NCBI GenBank assembly: GCA_036389395.1
Contig: DASVPY010000067.1
Span: forward strand, 1 to 64,000
Direction: 5' to 3'
Source: QHXQ01 sp036389395
GTDB taxonomy: Bacteria > Acidobacteriota > Blastocatellia > Pyrinomonadales > Pyrinomonadaceae
Length of the DNA stretch: 64,000 nt
The notes beneath the pieces were generated by a model, which was not told the DNA's origin, did not search any database, and saw only the letters and a list, made by a program, of their open reading frames with translations. A program made the translations under genes and the position numbers. Positions 59,786 to 64,000 of this stretch are shown in pieces; positions within the stretch are counted from its first letter, which is position 1, and each line of letters starts with the position of its first letter.

Positions 59786-60598
59786 GTGTTTGACACAGAA
59801 AGCGACGTGCTGGCCTGGTACGAACGACAGCCGCGCGCGCTCACCCCCGAATTCGTCGGCGGCTTCCCGTGGCAGGACGTGCGCGCGCACGCGCTCGACC
59901 CGGCGTTCGTGCCCGTGCTCGTCTACATGCGCGACGTGGAAGCGTTCACAGACATCTACTACGCCGAGTTGCGGCGCACGCCGACCGGCAAGAGTCCGGT
60001 CATCAAGCGGTTCATGGATCGCTGGCACGTCGAAGAGTTCCAGCACGCCGAGCTGCTCAACCGCTTCATGGAGGAGGCGGGCGTGCCCGTCAGCCCGCGC
60101 TGGTTGGACGAAGCGCGCGCCGCCATCCCGTTCAACTACACCTTCGAGAACCGGCTCTACCCGCTGGTGACGAACCTGTTCGGCGCGAGCTTCTCGGCGG
60201 TGCACATGACGTGGGGCGCGATCAACGAGATGACGACGCTGCAAGGCTACCGGCGTCTGTGGGAGCTGGCCAAGCACCCCGTGCTGGAAAAACTCCTGCG
60301 CGCCATCGCGCAGGAGGAGGCGGCGCACTCGAAGTTCTACTGGAACATCGCGCGCATCAAGCTCGCGCGCTCCGGCTTCGCCCAGCGGCTCGCGCGCAAC
60401 GTCATCAGCAAGTTCTGGACGCCGGTCGGGCAGGGCACGAAGCCGAAGCGCGAGACGAACTACCTGATCGCCACGCTCTTTAGCGGCGCGGGCGGCGTGG
60501 ACTTCTTCGACCGCAACGTCGGGCAGAAGCTGGAACAGTTGCCCGGCTTCGACGGCGTCAAGGCCATCACCCAACGCGTCGCGCGCATCGCGCTCTGA
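59786..60598 (+). CDS. Ferritin-like di-iron protein, acyl-ACP desaturase type
   Basis: A 270-residue helical protein with two di-iron ligand motifs: EEFQH at residues 83-87 and EEAAH at about 173-177, with acidic residues in the helices before them (DRWHVEE, RAIAQEE). This ExxH pair pattern and length match soluble acyl-ACP desaturases (DesA group), which introduce a cis double bond using O2 and reduced ferredoxin, rather than ferritin, which is shorter. Substrate is not certain. The start is GTG 59786, with AAGGAG 12 nt upstream beside a GGAGACCTCC palindrome. A strong terminator follows. Confidence 0.82.
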   Translation: MFDTESDVLAWYERQPRALTPEFVGGFPWQDVRAHALDPAFVPVLVYMRDVEAFTDIYYAELRRTPTGKSPVIKRFMDRWHVEEFQHAELLNRFMEEAGVPVSPRWLDEARAAIPFNYTFENRLYPLVTNLFGASFSAVHMTWGAINEMTTLQGYRRLWELAKHPVLEKLLRAIAQEEAAHSKFYWNIARIKLARSGFAQRLARNVISKFWTPVGQGTKPKRETNYLIATLFSGAGGVDFFDRNVGQKLEQLPGFDGVKAITQRVARIAL

Positions 60599-60616
60599 CG
60601 GCCTGGCCCCGACACG

Positions 60617-60668
60617 ACAGGCAAAAGTGCAACGCCGGCCTCCGTCCGCCGGTTGCACTTTTGCCTGT
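60617..60668 (+). terminator. Strong rho-independent terminator
   Basis: A 21-bp stem (from 60617, ACAGGCAAAAGTGCAAC, paired with 60648-60668) and a short CTCCGTC-like loop, followed by TTGCTTTT. It lies 18 nt after the desaturase stop. Confidence 0.9.
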
Positions 60669-60738
60669 TTGCTTTTAAGTTTGGCGCAGGGCGCACCGGC
60701 GCGGCCGCGGCGCGCGCGCACGCCCCAGCGACAACCTT

Positions 60739-61422
60739 ATGAAACGACTCGTCCCCATCGCCATCATCGTCGCCGTGCTGATCATCGCGGTCGGCGGCGT
60801 CTACATGCTGCTGAAGTCGCCGGAGCCGACCAACATCAGCCAACTGCCGCCGCAGACGCCGGCCGCGCCCGCGCCGACGGTCGTGCCCGAAGACGAGCCG
60901 GTGCATTTCAAGGGGCGCATGGACGCGCCCGTCCGGCTCGAAGAGTACGGCGACTACCAGTGCCCGCCGTGCGGGCTGTTCCACCCCATCGCGCAGCGCG
61001 TCCTCTCGTCTTACGGCGACCGCGTCCGCTTCTCGTTCCGCAACCTGCCGCTGCCGAACATACACAAGCACGCGCAGGAGGCGGCGCGCGCAGCCGAAGC
61101 CGCCGGGCAGCAGGGCAAGTTCTGGGAGATGCACGACCTGCTCTACGAGCGGCAGCAGGAGTGGAGCAAGGCCGACGTGGCGCGCCCGCTCTTCCTGCGT
61201 TACGCGCAGGAACTGGGGCTGAACATGAGCCGCTTCACGCAAGACCTGGACGGCGCGGTGACGGGTATGCGCGTGGCGCAGGATGCGGCGCTCGCGCAGA
61301 TGCGCGGCGTGACGGGCACGCCGACCGTCTTCCTGAACGGCCGCATGTTGTCGTTCGAGGAGACGATGGACTTCGACAAGCTGCGCGTACAGATCGACGC
61401 GGCGCTGGCGGGCAAGTCTTGA
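60739..61422 (+). CDS. Membrane-anchored DsbA-like thiol oxidoreductase
   Basis: A 227-residue periplasmic protein anchored by an N-terminal helix (residues 4-25, LVPIAIIVAVLIIAVGGVYMLL), with a Pro-rich linker (30-52) and a thioredoxin-fold domain with helical insert. The active site is CPPC at residues 75-78 (GDYQCPPCGLF), and the cis-Pro loop is GVTGTPTVFLNGR. It belongs to the DSBA-like/BdbD group and probably introduces disulfides in exported proteins. The stop overlaps or abuts the VKOR start, so both are cotranscribed, with VKOR re-oxidising it. Confidence 0.92.
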   Translation: MKRLVPIAIIVAVLIIAVGGVYMLLKSPEPTNISQLPPQTPAAPAPTVVPEDEPVHFKGRMDAPVRLEEYGDYQCPPCGLFHPIAQRVLSSYGDRVRFSFRNLPLPNIHKHAQEAARAAEAAGQQGKFWEMHDLLYERQQEWSKADVARPLFLRYAQELGLNMSRFTQDLDGAVTGMRVAQDAALAQMRGVTGTPTVFLNGRMLSFEETMDFDKLRVQIDAALAGKS

Positions 61423-61424
61423 CA

Positions 61425-61922
61425 GTGACGACGGGCGGGTCTCAAGCGACGTTGGCGGACTCGGCGGCAAACGTGGGAGCGCAAGGACGGCGGCGCGGCG
61501 TCTGGCTCGACGCGGCGGCGGCGCTGCTGGCGCTCGTCGGTCTGGCGGATGCGCTCTACCTGACGGTCGAGCACCTGTCGGGCCGGAGCGTGCGCTGCAC
61601 GGTCATCTCCGGCTGCTCGGAAGTGTTGAGCAGCCCCTACGCGACCGTGGGGTCTGTGCCGCTCGCGGCGCTCGGCGCGCTCGCGTACTTCGCCGTGTTC
61701 AGTCTCGCCACGCTCGCCGCGTTCGGCAGCGCGTGGGCGCGCAGGCTCCTAGCGCCGCTCGTCGCCGCGATGTTTTTTATGACGCTATGGCTGCTCTACC
61801 TGCAAGGCTTCGTCATCGGCCACTTCTGCCAGTTCTGCCTGCTCTCGGCCGCCGTCACCACGGGCCTGACCGTCATCGTCGCCGCGCAGTTCTTCACTCA
61901 GCGCAGCGCGCGGATTAAGTAG
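61425..61922 (+). CDS. Vitamin K epoxide reductase (VKOR) family protein
   Basis: A 165-residue membrane protein with four to five helices that passes electrons from DsbA-like proteins to quinone, replacing DsbB. The loop cysteines are Cys58 and Cys64 (RCTVISGCSEVL), and the quinone-proximal pair is CQFC at 135-138; SPYATVGSVPLA contains the conserved Ser/Thr region. Start GTG 61425 lies 2 nt after the DsbA stop; an in-frame TTG at 61419 overlapping that stop is an alternative. Forms a two-gene disulfide unit with the preceding gene. Confidence 0.93.
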   Translation: MTTGGSQATLADSAANVGAQGRRRGVWLDAAAALLALVGLADALYLTVEHLSGRSVRCTVISGCSEVLSSPYATVGSVPLAALGALAYFAVFSLATLAAFGSAWARRLLAPLVAAMFFMTLWLLYLQGFVIGHFCQFCLLSAAVTTGLTVIVAAQFFTQRSARIK

Positions 61923-62068
61923 ACGACGCACGCGACCGCGCCCGCCAACGCCAGCAGCAACAACACGCCGCAGCCGATCACCGTCAGCTTGAACTTGCGC
62001 GCCCTGTCCGGGTCGGGCGGCATCAGAGACCCCTGCGGGAAATACGGCGGCGGCGTGTTTGTTGACAT
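61898..62068 (-). CDS. Small single-pass membrane protein (56 aa)
   Basis: A minus-strand ORF from ATG 62068 to TGA 61898, overlapping the 3' end of the VKOR gene by 25 nt. It begins MSTNTPPPYFPQG, has a basic stretch RARKFK, then a hydrophobic helix (about 28-50, LTVIGCGVLLLLALAGAVAC) and a short basic tail LIRALR. Composition and codon use look coding, and the charge pattern predicts N-out or a simple anchor. No strong RBS is visible and no family is recognised. Confidence 0.55.
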   Translation of the reverse strand: MSTNTPPPYFPQGSLMPPDPDRARKFKLTVIGCGVLLLLALAGAVACVVYLIRALR

Positions 62069-62084
62069 GGGGATTAATTACTTT

Positions 62085-62223
62085 GCGGCTGAATGTGGCG
62101 GGAGAAAAGATAAACACAGAGTACACGGAGGGCCCACAGAGGCCACAGAGGCTTTACTGTGTCCTCTGTGCTTCCTCTGTGTACTCTGTGTTGAAAACGG
62201 CCCCGCGCCACCCTCAACCACCG
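62085..62223. repeat. ACACAGAG-type palindromic element, copy 5
   Basis: Core 62112-62192 has AACACAGAGTACACGGAGGG units and inverse CCTCTGTGTACTCTGTG units. Outer ends GCGGCTGAATGTGGCG (62085-62100) and CGCCACCCTCAACCACCG (near 62206-62223) are imperfect inverted repeats like those of copies 1 and 4. It lies just downstream of the debranching-enzyme gene. Confidence 0.85.
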
Positions 62224-62236
62224 AAAGCAATCACCC

Positions 62237-64000
62237 TCACGCTAATTCATTCAGCTCGCAGCGCAATAGCTCCGCGACGCTCCAGGCCTGGGCGATGCAG
62301 CCGCGCGGCGTGTGCGGCGGCTCGGCGTCGAAGATTTCCGAGACCTGGCCGAGACCGGCTTCGCGCAGGTGCGCGCGGAAGCCTTCCGTCCAGCCGCGCG
62401 CCGTCCGCAAAGTCTCCTCCGTCCGGTCGTTCGTGCGCAGGTACGCGGTGATGAACGGCCCCAGCAGCCACGGCCAGACCGTGCCCTGGTGGTAAGCCGT
62501 GTCGCGCGCGTAGGCGTCGCCCTCGTAGCGCGGCCGGTAGTCGGGCGAAGACGGCGCGAGCGTGCGCAAGCCGTAAGGCGTCAGCAGCTCGCGCCGGACG
62601 AGTTCGACGATGCGCCGGGCGCGCGCGCCCGTCACGAGCGCGTGCGGCAGGCTGACGGCGAAGATTTGGTTGGGGCGTATGGCCGCGTCGGGCGTGCCGT
62701 CGTCGGCCACCGTGTCGTAGAGACCGCCGGTCTGCTCGTCCCAGAACAGCCCGTTGAAGCTGGCGCGCGCGCCGTCGGCCACGGCGCGACAGTGCTCGCA
62801 CGTCTGCCCGTCGCCGAGCCGGCGCGCGATCCCCTCGACCGTGCGCAGCGCGTTGTACCAGAGCGCCTGTATCTCGACGGGCTTGCCCGCGCGCGGCGTC
62901 ACCACGTAGTCGCCGACCTTCGCGTCCATCCACGTCAACTGCACGCCCGGCTCGCCGGCCCTGAGCAGCCCGTCCTCGGTCATGCGGATCGAGTAGTGCG
63001 TGCCCTGCTCGTGCCAGGTGACGATGTCGCGCAAGGCCTCGTAGAAGTGTTCGCGGACGAACTGCTCGTCGTCGGTGCGGCGCAACAGTTCGCCGACCGC
63101 GTGGACGAACCAGAGCGTGCCGTCCACGGTGTTATATTCGGGCGGCGCGTCGGTGTCGGGGAAGCGGTTGGGCAGCAGGCCCTGGTTGAGATAGGCGACG
63201 AAGGCGAGCAGGATTTCGCGCGCCACGTCGAAGCGTTCGAGCGCGAGCGCGAGACCGGGCAGAGAGAGCATCGTGTCGCGGCCCCAGTCCGTGAACCACG
63301 GGTAGCCCGCGATGACCGTGCGCAGGTCGCGCCCGCGGCGCACGACGAACTGATCGGCGGCGGCGACGAGTTGCTGCACGTACTCGCCGCGGTCGGCGTA
63401 CTTTTCGCCGACGCCGCGGCGGCGCGCGCGCTCCTGCTCCTCGTAGCGCGCCGCATCGGCGACGTTGCGCGCCTCGGTCGAGGCGACGAGGCTGCGCGTC
63501 TCGCCGCCGCGCAGCTCAAGCACGAGTAGACCCGGATTGAACAGGTCTTCCTGGTAGTCGAAGCCGCGCGCGCGTTCTTCGAGGAGCACGAACTGGCGAT
63601 ACCAGAGTTTGTCAACGAAGATGTGCTGCGCGTCGTGCGCGAGGTAGAGCGTGACGGGGTCGTCGCGGCGCGCGACGCGCAGCAGCCCCGGCTCAAGCTC
63701 GACCGAGCCGTAGGCGTTCGCGTCCTCGTGCATGAGCCAGTGGTAGTTGCGCATGGCGACGAGCGGGCGCACTTCGAGCTTGGCGCGCACGTCGGCGGGC
63801 GCGTCGAGCCGATAGCGCACGACGGTCGTGTTCTCGCCGTGGCACATGAAGACGGACTTTTCGAGCGTGTAAGCGCCGACGCGGTAGGTGGCGACGGGGA
63901 ACGGGTCGAGGCGGAAGCCCGTGAGCGCGAGGTAGCCGTGCGGGTGGACTGTGCCGCGCTCGTAGTAGTTCGTGGCCAGCTCGCACGCCTCGTCGCCGAC
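62237..64000 (-). CDS. Glycogen debranching enzyme (amylo-alpha-1,6-glucosidase), N-terminus beyond the window
   Basis: The C-terminal 587 residues of a bacterial GDE-type debranching enzyme; the frame runs off the right edge without its start, reading VGDEACELATNYYERG at the edge. The first about 170 residues are the N-terminal beta domain (LTGFRLDPFPVATYRVGAY, GFDYQEDLFNPGLL). The GH133-like (alpha/alpha)6 catalytic domain follows: AGYPWFTDWGRDTMLSLPG, then NTVDGTLWFVHAVGE, LTWMDAKVGDYVVTPR, KPVEIQALWYNAL and YHQGTVWPWLLGPF. These match the amylo-1,6-glucosidase family that hydrolyses alpha-1,6 branch points. The stop is 13 nt from palindromic copy 5. Confidence 0.92.
   Translation of the reverse strand, partial: VGDEACELATNYYERGTVHPHGYLALTGFRLDPFPVATYRVGAYTLEKSVFMCHGENTTVVRYRLDAPADVRAKLEVRPLVAMRNYHWLMHEDANAYGSVELEPGLLRVARRDDPVTLYLAHDAQHIFVDKLWYRQFVLLEERARGFDYQEDLFNPGLLVLELRGGETRSLVASTEARNVADAARYEEQERARRRGVGEKYADRGEYVQQLVAAADQFVVRRGRDLRTVIAGYPWFTDWGRDTMLSLPGLALALERFDVAREILLAFVAYLNQGLLPNRFPDTDAPPEYNTVDGTLWFVHAVGELLRRTDDEQFVREHFYEALRDIVTWHEQGTHYSIRMTEDGLLRAGEPGVQLTWMDAKVGDYVVTPRAGKPVEIQALWYNALRTVEGIARRLGDGQTCEHCRAVADGARASFNGLFWDEQTGGLYDTVADDGTPDAAIRPNQIFAVSLPHALVTGARARRIVELVRRELLTPYGLRTLAPSSPDYRPRYEGDAYARDTAYHQGTVWPWLLGPFITAYLRTNDRTEETLRTARGWTEGFRAHLREAGLGQVSEIFDAEPPHTPRGCIAQAWSVAELLRCELNELA

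Overview
The window is high-GC, gene-dense bacterial chromosome. Two features suggest an Acidobacteriota-type genome, probably near Blastocatellia. One is a pair of very large Oar-like TonB-dependent receptors with N-terminal carboxypeptidase-regulatory domains. The other is the Gram-negative block LptC/OstA-lptB-rpoN-hpf. This placement is inference from gene content; no rRNA gene is present. The only intact RNA gene found is tRNA-Arg(CCT).

Layout. 1-14.9 kb: a truncated secreted protein, RNase J, an ACT protein, an SDR, msrB, uppP, a PilZ protein, recJ, then the LPS-export/sigma-54/HPF run. 15.0-15.3 kb: tRNA-Arg(CCT) facing an inverted duplicate of its own promoter and 5' half. 15.3-19.2 kb (minus): a seven-gene operon with MauE-like and MauD-like redox proteins, a 12-cysteine protein and small membrane proteins; it resembles the methylamine dehydrogenase maturation set, but no heavy-chain subunit is visible. 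19.9-22.2 kb: a secreted M28 peptidase. 22.5-24.3 kb: an AT-richer patch with integron attC sites and two cassette-like genes. 24.3-28.1 kb: a NuiA-like nuclease inhibitor and a large secreted NucA-type endonuclease. 28.5-31.1 kb: umuD, an inverted-repeat-bounded four-helix-bundle gene and a sodium:solute symporter. 31.1-35.6 kb: NagZ-like GH3 and an AmiE-NamZ fusion, a peptidoglycan-sugar salvage set. 35.6-46.3 kb: an S1/P1 nuclease, a PabB-PabC fusion and two Oar-like receptors. 46.5-54.1 kb: a TPR protein, nagA, a four-TM protein and glycolate oxidase (GlcF plus a GlcD-GlcE fusion). 54.2-64 kb: an amidohydrolase, SnoaL-like protein, GltS, a class A beta-lactamase-like hydrolase, a methyltransferase, an acyl-ACP-desaturase-like protein, the DsbA/VKOR pair and a truncated glycogen-debranching enzyme.

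Three themes connect the genes. Envelope work: UppP, Lpt, NagZ/AmiE/NamZ, NagA and disulfide formation by DsbA/VKOR and MauD/MauE. Scavenging: secreted nucleases, peptidase, amidohydrolase and TonB receptors. DNA repair: RecJ and UmuD.

The most distinctive non-coding feature is a set of about a dozen perfect or near-perfect palindromes built of tandem 7-9 bp units. They sit exactly in the gaps between genes and sometimes supply a stop codon or the last residues of the upstream protein. One of them (28988-29570) is split open and carries the four-helix-bundle gene. That suggests a mobile family with one coding and many non-coding members. This, the Mau-like 12-Cys operon and the integron-like patch are the best candidates for undescribed biology.
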